A DNA stretch of 47,036 nt from assembly GCA_011056555.1 (NCBI GenBank), contig DSEQ01000016.1:1-47036 (forward strand), written 5' to 3'. The notes under the pieces are model-generated. The model searched no databases, was not told the origin of the DNA, and worked only from the letters and a program-made list of their open reading frames with translations. This DNA comes from Candidatus Zixiibacteriota bacterium (lineage in GTDB: Bacteria > Zixibacteria > MSB-5A5 > JAABVY01). Made by a program: the position numbers and the translations under genes. This document shows positions 18,158 to 25,553 of the stretch, in pieces (the stretch's first letter is position 1; each line of letters starts with the position of its first letter).

Positions 18158-18185
18158 AATTTAAACTGGACAAGCATTTTGTCAA
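18158..18185 (-). promoter_or_regulatory. Sigma-70-type promoter for tRNA-Val (and probably thrS)
   Basis: On the minus strand a perfect TTGACA (18185-18180) is followed by 16 bases and TAAATT (18163-18158), or 17 bases and AAATTA. This places the start of transcription around 18150, about a dozen bases before the mature tRNA 5' end. Confidence 0.7.
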
Positions 18186-18520
18186 GCAAAAAGGGAGCTA
18201 TTAAGTCCTTTTGAATTAAATTAGATCTTCCTGCATGTTTTACGCAAGATATTGTCATATATATAGATTTCTATCGGAAAAATTGCAGAAAATATAACGA
18301 GAGCCGGGTGCCTGACAGGCTTCGCGGATATCACAGGAGCCGGGGCGATTTACGGGAAATCTCAAGGTCTGGCCCGTTGTCCGGCCTTACCGGATTCGGG
18401 GATTTTTTGCCGCCGGAGCGCGGTTCCGGGTGTGAAATAACCGGGGCGGTCATCTTCCAGCCGATGAAATAAGAATCCTTGCCCGGGGATATCTAATTAC
18501 CATTCGAAAAAGTCGTCTTC
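18186..18520. other. Intergenic region downstream of flgM; AT-rich then GC-rich, no assigned gene
   Basis: The left 110 bases are AT-rich and fit an upstream promoter region for the tRNA. The right part, 18300-18490, is clearly GC-rich and unlike it. It holds one 40-codon minus-strand frame (18331-18453, ATG start) with a Pro/Arg/Ser-rich product that I do not recognise, and a small GCCTG-A-CAGGC inverted repeat near 18310-18320. No terminator with a T-run is visible after flgM. It may be the eroded remainder of a further flagellar gene, but nothing in it proves that. Confidence 0.5.
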
Positions 18521-18790
18521 TCAAAGCCCGAATTGGTCCATCAGCCGATCGACGATTTCGTCCACAACTTCCGGTTCGTCATAATGACCGGATTCAATAT
18601 TGGCCCGCGCCCGCTCAACTACATCAGCTCGGACTTCCTGCCTGAAATTCGCTCTTTCGGAGACTCCCGTATTTGTTTCAACCTCGTCTCCGCACGCGGG
18701 ACTATTTTCCTTCTCTGACATTCTTTTTCCCCGGTTTGCCGTCCTGGCATTCCACTGAGTTTTCATCTCGGGATTATCATTGATTTCCAT
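18521..18790 (-). CDS. flgM: FlgM-like anti-sigma-28 factor
   Basis: The 89-residue product has an unstructured polar N-terminal half and a C-terminal half typical of FlgM: RQEVRADVVERARANIESG, then HYD, then a final helix ending DRLMDQFGL. FlgM binds and inhibits sigma-28 (FliA) until the hook-basal body exports it. GGAGG six bases before the ATG is a strong ribosome site. It is the last gene of the fliS-led group, itself preceded by sigma-28-like promoters, which would close a feedback loop. A second, truncated flgM lies at 25455-25553. Homology rests on a short helical stretch. Confidence 0.7.
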   Translation of the reverse strand: MEINDNPEMKTQWNARTANRGKRMSEKENSPACGDEVETNTGVSERANFRQEVRADVVERARANIESGHYDEPEVVDEIVDRLMDQFGL

Positions 18791-18873
18791 CCCTCGCCTC
18801 CAACCATGTTATATGGTTTCCTATGCGATCTTCATCTTCCCATCATGATATATAATAAAAATAACCTGTTATC

Positions 18874-19323
18874 TCAGCTCCTGCCATCAAAGACCCTGGC
18901 TCCATTATCGGCCTTATTACAGGCCATATGATCATACATGCGCCTGACCTGCTCCAATTCTTCTTCTATCCGGTTGCGTTTGTTTTTTGCAAAGTCCTCG
19001 TTTTCCTTAATTAGCGCCAGATTCTTCTTGAGCAGGGTGGCAATGGATGTCACCAGCTTTTTGACCTCTGGCGAGGTTGCCGCGAGGTTGAAGACCTTGC
19101 GGTTTTCACTGCGCAGCCTGGCAATCTTGTCCTCTGATTCGGCAATTCTCCTCTCAGCTTTTTCGATTTCATTGTACAGATCGATCAATTTCTGATCCCG
19201 TTCAAACCTGAGATTGTCCCTCTGCTTATCGAAGAGCAGGTAGAGAGACTGATAAAAGGAATATTCCTGCCGAAGAAGCTCCAGCAGTTTTTCCTCCAAT
19301 TCGACAACCTGACTATACTCCAT
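18874..19323 (-). CDS. FlgN/FliT-like flagellar chaperone (coiled coil)
   Basis: The 149-residue product is almost all helix. Its N-terminal segment (LEEKLLELLRQEYSFYQSLY, then about 60 heptad-rich residues) resembles FlgN-family secretion chaperones, and its C-terminal part has KKNLALIKENEDFA. It follows fliS, where fliT often sits, so FliT is an equal possibility. I use the ATG at 19323, which has AAAGGTG five bases upstream and starts two bases after fliS. A GTG two codons earlier overlaps the fliS stop. A better FlgN is encoded at 24968-25453. Confidence 0.62.
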   Translation of the reverse strand: MEYSQVVELEEKLLELLRQEYSFYQSLYLLFDKQRDNLRFERDQKLIDLYNEIEKAERRIAESEDKIARLRSENRKVFNLAATSPEVKKLVTSIATLLKKNLALIKENEDFAKNKRNRIEEELEQVRRMYDHMACNKADNGARVFDGRS

Positions 19324-19325
19324 AA

Positions 19326-19787
19326 TCACACCTTTGTTGATACAACGGTTCGCTTTCCTGCCGGCATCGCCCCGTGTTTGAATGTCCCCTTTGATAATTC
19401 CTGCGGATTTAAGCCTTCCCAGCCCTCTTTGAGATTATTTATTATCACCAGCAGATCTGATATTATTTTATCGTTTTTGGTTGAATTGACAATGTATAGC
19501 TGACCAATGATATATGTATATAATGCTCCCAGGTGCTCGGCATTTTCTCCGCCCTGGTCAATATCAAGGCTGTCATATAGATGATAGATTATCCGGCGGA
19601 TTCTCTCAAGGGAATCGGAGAATTCGGCCGGCTTTCTCTCACTCAGAAATTTCTGGGCCTGTCTCAGGAGATCCGCCGCAGCATTAAACAGGAGCACAAT
19701 CCAGTCTTTCTGGTTCATACCCAAGATCTGGTTCTTCTGGCAACTTGAAAGCGCTTGACTGATTGATATGCCGACTTTTTCTTTCAT
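19326..19787 (-). CDS. fliS: Flagellin-specific chaperone FliS
   Basis: The 153-residue product has the FliS four-helix layout: CQKNQILGMNQKDWIVLLFNA (residues about 16-36; the usual family form is NQxxxxSPxxLxxMLYxxA), a helix pair around IRRIIYHLYDSLDIDQGGE near 85, and LKEGWEGLN near 130, after which a polar tail of about 20 residues follows. FliS caps unfolded flagellin before export. No flagellin or fliD gene is seen in this window. It is the first gene downstream of two tandem sigma-28-like promoters. Confidence 0.85.
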   Translation of the reverse strand: MKEKVGISISQALSSCQKNQILGMNQKDWIVLLFNAAADLLRQAQKFLSERKPAEFSDSLERIRRIIYHLYDSLDIDQGGENAEHLGALYTYIIGQLYIVNSTKNDKIISDLLVIINNLKEGWEGLNPQELSKGTFKHGAMPAGKRTVVSTKV

Positions 19788-19956
19788 GGCTCAAGTAGTT
19801 ATCGTTATCCACAATATGTAATCCATATCTATGGCGTACAAAAAATCCCTCGGTTGATTTCAGCGGCCGCAACGGGATATCCCATGGATTATCCGCCCCT
19901 CTTAAATCTTCCCGGGGACCCGAACATTTTCCTTAATTTTATGCTTCTCAAGTTAT

Positions 19957-19983
19957 AAATCGGCATATTTCTTCTTTTCTTTA
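19957..19983 (-). promoter_or_regulatory. Sigma-28-like flagellar promoter (proximal)
   Basis: On the minus strand TAAAG begins at 19983 and GCCGATTT lies at 19964-19957. The distance from TAAA to GCCG is 15 bases, exactly the FliA (sigma-28) arrangement TAAA-N15-GCCGATAA; only the last two bases differ from consensus. It would drive fliS, the FlgN/FliT-like gene and flgM. Confidence 0.7.
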
Positions 19984-20020
19984 TTTCATTCAGATTGAAA
20001 CGCCCCGTCTTTCAACTTTA

Positions 20021-20047
20021 AAACCGGCTTTCAAAAAAAGCATTTTA
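20021..20047 (-). promoter_or_regulatory. Second sigma-28-like element (distal)
   Basis: On the minus strand TAAA (20047-20044) is followed by exactly 15 bases and GCCGGTTT (20028-20021). The -10 half is a weaker match (GCCG kept, then GTTT instead of ATAA), but the spacing is exact and it lies 64 bases from the proximal element in the same direction. Confidence 0.45.
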
Positions 20048-20122
20048 GTCTATGCGGGGCAGCGAGGTTACCTCAACAGCCGGTCCCGCTATGGATGTTT
20101 CGATGGCTGATCAGACTGAAAC

Positions 20123-21733
20123 CTACCGTTTACGGGCATCCTGAATTTCATTTATCTGCAAAATCCGCTGCCGGGCCGGATCGAAGTTGGGATCGATCTT
20201 TAAGGCCTGCTCGAAGCTCATTTTAGCTGATACCAGGAAGCCGCCGGAGTAATAGCAGTCACCCAGGAGGGTCAGGAGTTGCGGCGAATGCGGATTGATC
20301 TCCAGAGCCCTCTCGCCGTATTTTATGGCCTCATCGAACTTCTGCAGATTTGCAGCAATTTCAGCCGCCATGACGATCAGGTTATAATCTTCACCGGCAA
20401 GTTCCAGATAATCTGTCAAAACCCGATAGGCATTTTCAAAGTTGTTCAGCCTCGTTTCGCAGACTGCCAGATTCCGGTAGGCCAGGCTGCAGGCGCTGTC
20501 AATTTCGATCACCTTTTCATAGCATTGTTTGGCCTGTTCGAACTCTTCCAGCTTGAAATGCGAGTCGCCGAGGTTAATCCAGACCTCCGGATCATCCGGC
20601 ATCCTCATAACAAAATTGACATAGGCGTCGCAGGCCTCACGATACTTGCCGGACTGGAAATTAATATCACCTGTGAGGCGATGAGCCTGAACAAAATCTT
20701 TATCAGCGGCCTGTATTTTCTCAAGGTATTTCAGGGACTCGTCCTGACGGCCGCTATCGAAATACAGCCTCGCCAGGGAATAGAGCGGGTTGACATCATT
20801 CTGACAGAGATTGCAGGCCTCCAGAAACGCCTCTTCAGCTGCACTGTCATCCTCCATTTGAACATATATTTTACCAATAAAATAGTGGGCGGTCCAGTTG
20901 TCGGGATGTTTTCGTACCTCGGCTTGCAGCTTGTTCAAGGCCTTCTGTAAATCGCCGCGGTTATATTCTGTTTGTCCCGGACTGAAATGGGTAACCGGGG
21001 CGGACATGTAAGCCTTGCGCAACATCTTGACTTCTTCCGACTTCAGGCCTCTCCCGGAAGCCCTGTCGAGCACCATGCATGCACCGGCATCATCCCCAAT
21101 TCCGTGAAGCAATTGTGCGTGGTTTATATATGCGGTGACATATTCAGGATTGACAGCATACGATTTTTCATAGGCCTGGCACGCTTCCTCGTACCTGTCC
21201 TGCTCACGCAACGCGGTTCCGAGAAAGTTATATATCAGATCAGATCTGCTGCCTGCCTCCGAGAACATTACCGGCCAGTTCCGATCCTGCGGCTGATCCG
21301 AAGCCAATTCGAGGAATCTCCTAGCGTTAACTTCCACCAGCCCGTATTCTTCCATCCCGTAATAACTCACGGTCAAAATATAATGAAAGTCCAGAAGATC
21401 ATTGTCGATCTTCAGGGCCTGAAGCGCGGTTTCTGCGGCCTGTATATAATTTCTTAGATTAACATTAGCGAAGGCGCTGATACGCGCAGCCGATAGGAAC
21501 AACGTCGGGTCTTTTTCGCGAATCCGCGGTGTGAGAAGCCGGCCTGCCGCTATGACAGCCTCTTCATGCTTTCCCCTATCCAGAAAATCCTCTGCTTTTT
21601 TCAGAGCCTCGGTGTATTGTTCACTGCGGCCCGGCCCCGAGGAGCTTACCGATTTAGCCTTCCCGGCAGGACGTTTCTTCCTGCCGGGCGCAGATATATC
21701 TTTCGCTTTCGGTTTTTGTTTTTTCTTTGGCAT
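20123..21733 (-). CDS. Tetratricopeptide-repeat protein
   Basis: The 536-residue product starts with a Lys/Arg-rich tail of about 35 residues and then consists of roughly a dozen TPR units (for example YEEACQAYEKSYAVNPEYVT, FEQAKQCYEKVIEIDSACSL and FDEAIKYGERALEINPHSPQ). There is no signal peptide or membrane helix, so it should be a cytoplasmic scaffold. It lies between fliW and fliS, reads with them, and has no obvious own promoter. A flagellar role is possible but only from position. I choose the ATG at 21733 because GAGGG lies nine bases upstream; the ATG three codons earlier touches that site. Confidence 0.85.
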   Translation of the reverse strand: MPKKKQKPKAKDISAPGRKKRPAGKAKSVSSSGPGRSEQYTEALKKAEDFLDRGKHEEAVIAAGRLLTPRIREKDPTLFLSAARISAFANVNLRNYIQAAETALQALKIDNDLLDFHYILTVSYYGMEEYGLVEVNARRFLELASDQPQDRNWPVMFSEAGSRSDLIYNFLGTALREQDRYEEACQAYEKSYAVNPEYVTAYINHAQLLHGIGDDAGACMVLDRASGRGLKSEEVKMLRKAYMSAPVTHFSPGQTEYNRGDLQKALNKLQAEVRKHPDNWTAHYFIGKIYVQMEDDSAAEEAFLEACNLCQNDVNPLYSLARLYFDSGRQDESLKYLEKIQAADKDFVQAHRLTGDINFQSGKYREACDAYVNFVMRMPDDPEVWINLGDSHFKLEEFEQAKQCYEKVIEIDSACSLAYRNLAVCETRLNNFENAYRVLTDYLELAGEDYNLIVMAAEIAANLQKFDEAIKYGERALEINPHSPQLLTLLGDCYYSGGFLVSAKMSFEQALKIDPNFDPARQRILQINEIQDARKR

Positions 21734-21826
21734 TTGAATCATCCCTCACTCGACTGTCGTATTTCTCACCACCGATATCAAAAAGTCGCTTCCAAAAGAT
21801 TCATTAAACAGAATTATAACTTAAAC

Positions 21827-22306
21827 TCAAATTTGCACCGCCAGCGAGTGCTTCCCCGCCAGTTCCCTTGCACCCTTGTTTAATTCATCCAGCAGATAAT
21901 GCCGGGTTGTATAGGTGCTGTTGCTCAGCACGATCTGTTTACCGCAGTTGTTGTCAAGATTTATTACCAGCGGCCCCAGCAGGTTTGCCGACATGCGCGA
22001 AATATCATCCGGTATGGTGATAACCGTAAAGATTTGAGTTCTATCCAGTGTCGATACTTGAATATCCTCCAGTTCCTTATAATGAACCTCAATTTTGTAA
22101 TATTTGAAGAATATCACCGGGTTGACCACCACGAAGGCAAGGTCTGGATCCTCGAGGGACTGCAGCCAGCGAAATGGCTCGGAGTCCCTTCGTTCCAGAA
22201 GAACAAATTGTTTAAATTGCTCAAAACCTATTAACCCCTTGGGAAACTCGATAACATTTTCTTCCGGTATCTCCAATTCACCGAATCTGAAAGTTGCAAT
22301 TTTCAT
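21827..22306 (-). CDS. fliW: Flagellar assembly factor FliW, CsrA antagonist
   Basis: The 159-residue product matches FliW throughout: FGELEIPEENVIEFPKGLIG at the N-terminus, LQSLEDPDLAFVVVNP in the middle, VITIPDDISRMSANLLGPLV and INLDNN toward the end. FliW binds CsrA and releases its block on flagellin translation, and it also binds flagellin. It starts seven bases after flgL, and csrA is two genes upstream, so the partner switch is encoded together. It appears intact, unlike several of its neighbours. Confidence 0.93.
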   Translation of the reverse strand: MKIATFRFGELEIPEENVIEFPKGLIGFEQFKQFVLLERRDSEPFRWLQSLEDPDLAFVVVNPVIFFKYYKIEVHYKELEDIQVSTLDRTQIFTVITIPDDISRMSANLLGPLVINLDNNCGKQIVLSNSTYTTRHYLLDELNKGARELAGKHSLAVQI

Positions 22307-22313
22307 AATAACC

Positions 22314-24245
22314 TTACCTTATAAAATCCATCAATGACGGCTGTATGATCCTGGCGGCCGAATTCAGTGCAGCCGAGAAGATATGTTCATGAGATGCAAG
22401 ATCGGCTGCCAGCTCGCTCAAATCTTCACCTTCGGTTTCACTCAGCAGTTTGGTTAACTCCAGGCTGTAGTCCATCAGACGAGACTCGGCGGTATGCAGT
22501 CTTATCATTTTTGCCTGCATCGATGCACGTTCATTAAGAATATGATTTATGGATGAGTCCAGGCTTGCGATGACCTTGCCGATTGGTTTCTTATCGTTAT
22601 TTCGAATGGCGTCCACCAGGAATATGAGATTGCCGAGCACATCGGGAGAGCCTTCAATACCCAGGTTATAAGCAGTATCCGACGTGCCCGAATCCTCGAT
22701 CAGGAGCGTCCGGCCGATTACAGTGGATTCAACCTGCAGGCCCTTATGATTTTCATTGATCGACGCCTGTATCGGCAGGCCGCAGCTGTTGATGATATTC
22801 ATCAGATCACCAATTGTGGCTATTCCTGTGGTTCCCGGGTCCACAGTCAAAGAACTCGATCCCTGGGAGATCATTATTTTATCCAGTTGACAGCCCGATC
22901 CATTATTTATCAGAGCAAGAGGGGTCAAAGGGGTGATCTGCGGATCGAGATCATTGCCTACCAGATCATAATGGAAATTCCCCAGGAGTCCTATATCTGC
23001 AGCAGTCGTATTCCCGGGAGCAACCTCCTCAACGCTGAAATCGGGCCGCGGATTGAGATCCTGCCCGGACAGGAGAGGCGAAATGTTGCCAAGTATGTGC
23101 AGTGCCGCTCCGGTAAGCGAATCATTCGAGATTTCCGAAACCTGCAGATTCAGAGAAGCGATATTTGTATCCTCGATGTCTATTCCGGATAAGGCTGCAT
23201 TCAGGCCGGCCGTAACCCGGTCAATACCGGCATCCACCAGGGTAGCATTTATTTCATTGATGACATCTCCTATCGTGGATGCCGCGCTGAGGTCGACAGT
23301 TAAGTCTGTCGAGTAGTCCGCGCTGTGGATGCGAATCTCATACGGTTCCGAGCCTATCCCGTGCCCGTAATTAAGGTTTGCGAGTGGTGTGGATAGCGAC
23401 ACCTGCGGCTTGTCCGCGGCGGCCAGCCTGAGATTATTTCGCTGGTCGCCGAGCCGGACTGTGAGATTATCTATTCCAGCGGCCGCAAGCTGACTGTTAA
23501 TCCCGGCCATCATGCTCTCTATGCTGGCGGTTCCGGGAGGTATTGTTACAGTTACGGAGTTACCCAGATTCTGGTCTGTAATAATGAACGATCCGGGAGA
23601 GAGATCTACACCCCGCCCGCTGTTTAAATCCGCCAGCTGAGTATTCCCGTCGATACCTGCCCTGAGATCGCTGTCTTCCCCCAGAATTCTGAATGCCCTG
23701 GTGAAAATATCCGAGCCCGGTATATTGATGCTGATCCTGGTCGCAGTTTCAATCTCATATTGTACTTGTCCCTGGTCACCATTATAGACTACCCCTCTGG
23801 ATGAGGCCGCAAAAGGTTCTGTACGGGTCATTAGCCCGGAAAACAGGTAGCGCGAGTTCTGCTGGAGATTCCCCGCCTGCAGCATCTGCCGAAACAGGGA
23901 CCGGACTTGATCAGCCATGGAATCGCGAGCAGCGGCGTCATAAGTATTATTGGCCATCGACACCGCAATTTCTTTAACCTGCCTGATAATTTCGATAATA
24001 TTTTCCAGGGCGGCATCAACCGAGGCCAGCCAGCGACTGCCTTCGACAATATTGGCCCGGTATTGCTCGATCTCGGAAATACGCGAGCGGTATGAGAATG
24101 TCTTGGTCGTGCCTGCTTGATCATCCGAGGCTTTCATAATGCACCTTCCAATGTACATCCGATCCTGGAGGTTGTGAAAATGGTTTACATTCCGGGATTG
24201 TCTTTTGTTAACCAAATCCGATATCATTTTACTGGTTATTTTCAT
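22314..24245 (-). CDS. flgL: Flagellar hook-associated protein 3 (FlgL) with three internal repeats
   Basis: The 643-residue product has the flagellin-like N-terminal helix region (SRISEIEQYRANIVEG, then RYLFSGL) and the C-terminal signature AALNSAARIIQPSLMDF. In between are three flagellin-IN-type repeats, each opening with an L-x-x-x-N-x-G-x-G unit (about residues 205, 290 and 450). FlgL forms the hook-filament junction with FlgK. The region usually reading TGKRI-RASDD is IGRCIMKASDD, so conservation is relaxed. The start is the ATG at 24245; the longer frame upstream runs into csrA. The start codon lies in a perfect hairpin, described separately. Confidence 0.87.
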   Translation of the reverse strand: MKITSKMISDLVNKRQSRNVNHFHNLQDRMYIGRCIMKASDDQAGTTKTFSYRSRISEIEQYRANIVEGSRWLASVDAALENIIEIIRQVKEIAVSMANNTYDAAARDSMADQVRSLFRQMLQAGNLQQNSRYLFSGLMTRTEPFAASSRGVVYNGDQGQVQYEIETATRISINIPGSDIFTRAFRILGEDSDLRAGIDGNTQLADLNSGRGVDLSPGSFIITDQNLGNSVTVTIPPGTASIESMMAGINSQLAAAGIDNLTVRLGDQRNNLRLAAADKPQVSLSTPLANLNYGHGIGSEPYEIRIHSADYSTDLTVDLSAASTIGDVINEINATLVDAGIDRVTAGLNAALSGIDIEDTNIASLNLQVSEISNDSLTGAALHILGNISPLLSGQDLNPRPDFSVEEVAPGNTTAADIGLLGNFHYDLVGNDLDPQITPLTPLALINNGSGCQLDKIMISQGSSSLTVDPGTTGIATIGDLMNIINSCGLPIQASINENHKGLQVESTVIGRTLLIEDSGTSDTAYNLGIEGSPDVLGNLIFLVDAIRNNDKKPIGKVIASLDSSINHILNERASMQAKMIRLHTAESRLMDYSLELTKLLSETEGEDLSELAADLASHEHIFSAALNSAARIIQPSLMDFIR

Positions 24246-24303
24246 AACCTTATGAATCCGCCAAAGTCTTTTATATTTTCTATGCCGGGAAAAGACGAAA
24301 TCC
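24234..24303 (-). promoter_or_regulatory. flgL leader: start-codon hairpin and two GGA sites, possible CsrA control
   Basis: GGTTAT-GAAA-ATAACC (24249-24234) is a perfect 6-bp stem with a GNRA tetraloop. It holds the flgL start codon and part of the Shine-Dalgarno site (AAGGTT). Upstream in the 82-base csrA-flgL spacer are two copies of GCGGATT, with GGA at 24303-24301 and 24259-24257, a spacing a CsrA dimer can bridge. CsrA binding sites are GGA motifs near ribosome sites. Regulation by CsrA is inferred from sequence and from the neighbours csrA and fliW. Confidence 0.45.
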
Positions 24304-24327
24304 GCAATCAATAAGGCCCCGTTTACA

Positions 24328-24639
24328 TCAGGGTTTGGGCGGCCTCTTGGAACGGTCATCCCGATACCGCATTTTGGGTTTGGAATCGGATTTCTTGATG
24401 TCGTCCTTATATTTTCCTTTCAGGTAATCAACCGCATTGTTGAGATCTTCCTTTTCGGTTTTTGAGGCCTTGCGGTTTTCCTTCTGTATTTTGACATAAA
24501 TCTCTTCCCTGTGCACCACCACCTTGAGAGGAGCGTCGATCCCGAGCCGCACCTGCCGTCCGTAGATCCCCAGCACGGTGACCTTGATATTGTCACCGAT
24601 GGTAATGCTTTCGCCCAACTTCCTTGTTAGAATAAGCAA
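24328..24639 (-). CDS. csrA: Carbon storage regulator CsrA with a long basic tail
   Basis: The first 60 or so of 103 residues are a standard Csr[45 protein letters not shown]. CsrA is a dimeric RNA-binding protein that blocks translation at GGA sites. A Lys/Arg/Asp-rich extension of about 40 residues follows (ending SKRPPKP), much longer than in E. coli. The start is TTG at 24639 with GGGAG six bases upstream; no ATG fits. The first codons overlap the end of the truncated flgK frame. csrA stands before flgL rather than after it or beside fliW. Confidence 0.93.
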   Translation of the reverse strand: MLILTRKLGESITIGDNIKVTVLGIYGRQVRLGIDAPLKVVVHREEIYVKIQKENRKASKTEKEDLNNAVDYLKGKYKDDIKKSDSKPKMRYRDDRSKRPPKP

Positions 24640-24953
24640 TTTTGTCTCCCACCATACTTAGTATCTATCGATCTTGTATTCGCCATCAAACACCTGTGAT
24701 TTCGCTGATATCCATTATGGTGCTGGTCAGTCAGAAAGATGTTTTCCCGAAACCGCATGAGCCCCTGCCCCGGGACTATGTGGTCATTGCAAACGGGTCT
24801 ATCCACAGGTATGTCGGGATTTATCAATACCCGCTGCACCGAATGGCCCGGGATGTTCATATTTACCGGGCCGCAACCAATCTCTGTCATGGCGTGCTGT
24901 GAAGCAGCATGCGCCCGGCTATCTGTTTCAAGTCCATTGAATGGGCAGTACAT
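24627..24953 (-). pseudogene. flgK: Truncated flgK (hook-associated protein 1), N-terminal remnant
   Basis: A 108-codon frame follows flgN by 14 bases with GGGAGAG before its ATG, the usual place of flgK. The product begins with F-NGLETDSRAHAASQHAMTEIG, then PGHSVQRVLI. These line up with the FlgK start (GLE-x-x-x-RA, Q-x-AM-x-x-x-G, then PGYSRQRVxL). Further on, FRENIFLTDQ and NGYQ match the next conserved block. The NIANVNT core is degraded (GPVNMN). A full FlgK has over 450 residues. Here homology stops after about 100 and the frame ends inside csrA. I read it as a gene cut by deletion; a short expressed peptide is less likely. Confidence 0.7.
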
Positions 24954-24967
24954 CAGTCTCTCCCATG

Positions 24968-25453
24968 TCAGACTGTCCTGGAAAGAATCGGACTTTCCTG
25001 CTTATCGGATTTGAGATAACCCTTCTTCTGCGTGCCGCTTTCCGCTATCAGCCTGATTGTCCCATCAATATATTTCATCGAATTCTCAATAAGAAATTCA
25101 TTCTTGCGCCTGGCCTTCTCTATTCTCTCATGAAGAGACAAGAGTGAATTTTGAAGCTCCAGCAGCTTGTCGGCAATCTGGCCCCCGGCCTTGCGCGCCA
25201 GGCACGAGATTGTTATATCGCTCGGATTCACATCCTCTGTTTCCGAATATCTGGCAACAAGCTGTGCGCGCTTTTTCTCCAGGGCTTTGACCCTACTGAT
25301 TATCTCCTGCTGTCGTGCCACGCCGTCTTTGAGATTTTCCAGATCATTTTCAACCAGATACTTTTGCTGGCTGACCAAAAGTTCAAGAAATTCCTCCAGA
25401 CAGAGCGACTCCTCTTCGACCACGCTTATTATCTTATTGTAGAGAAGCTCCAC
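24968..25453 (-). CDS. flgN: FlgN-family flagellar chaperone
   Basis: The 161-residue helical product has the FlgN pattern LLVSQQKYLVENDLENLKDG then QQEIISRVKALEKKR, and a second long helix. FlgN is the export chaperone of the junction proteins FlgK and FlgL. The gene is placed between a flgM fragment and a flgK fragment, the canonical flgM-flgN-flgK order, and is itself intact. The start is GTG at 25453 with AAGGAGG four bases upstream; that ribosome site overlaps the stop codon of the flgM remnant. Confidence 0.8.
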   Translation of the reverse strand: MELLYNKIISVVEEESLCLEEFLELLVSQQKYLVENDLENLKDGVARQQEIISRVKALEKKRAQLVARYSETEDVNPSDITISCLARKAGGQIADKLLELQNSLLSLHERIEKARRKNEFLIENSMKYIDGTIRLIAESGTQKKGYLKSDKQESPILSRTV

Positions 25454-25454
25454 C

Positions 25455-25553
25455 CTACCTCCTTATAGACTTTTCGGCCTGGAGTTTTGAATCTTTACTT
25501 AATTCGCCCTCATGCATAAACTTTATAACCTGATTCAAATATTTTTTATCCCG
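25455..25553 (-). pseudogene. C-terminal remnant of a second flgM
   Basis: Directly before flgN a 32-codon stretch is open and ends with TAG inside the flgN ribosome site. Its product (KYLNQVIKFMHEGELSKDS, then KLQAEKSI) fits the sigma-28-binding helix of FlgM: a helix, then E-G, a D five residues on, A, and a final I, in the same spacing as Bacillus FlgM (ESGSYKVD, then A and MI). The N-terminal two thirds are absent. It is in frame with the 25554-25778 gene and separated from it by one TAA. This points to a deletion joining two genes. The stretch is short, so the assignment depends on position as well as sequence. Confidence 0.5.

Larger units (their letters stand above)
19788..20122 (-). 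other. fliS upstream region
   Basis: These 335 bases lie between the TPR gene and fliS and hold no supported coding region; short frames with start codons (for example one from 19872) resemble nothing known. The region contains two sigma-28-like promoter elements, described separately, and about 165 bases of leader between the nearer one and fliS. I looked for remains of fliD or flagellin and found none. Confidence 0.6.

Noticed and set aside
19684..19872. A 62-codon minus-strand frame upstream of and overlapping fliS
   Set aside because: No ribosome site and no recognisable product. It overlaps the fliS start by 104 bases and lies in the leader after the sigma-28-like elements.
24642..25014. 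Plus-strand frames of 86 and 91 codons opposite the flgK remnant
   Set aside because: The minus-strand frame shows ordered FlgK motifs and a ribosome site; the plus-strand frames show neither.
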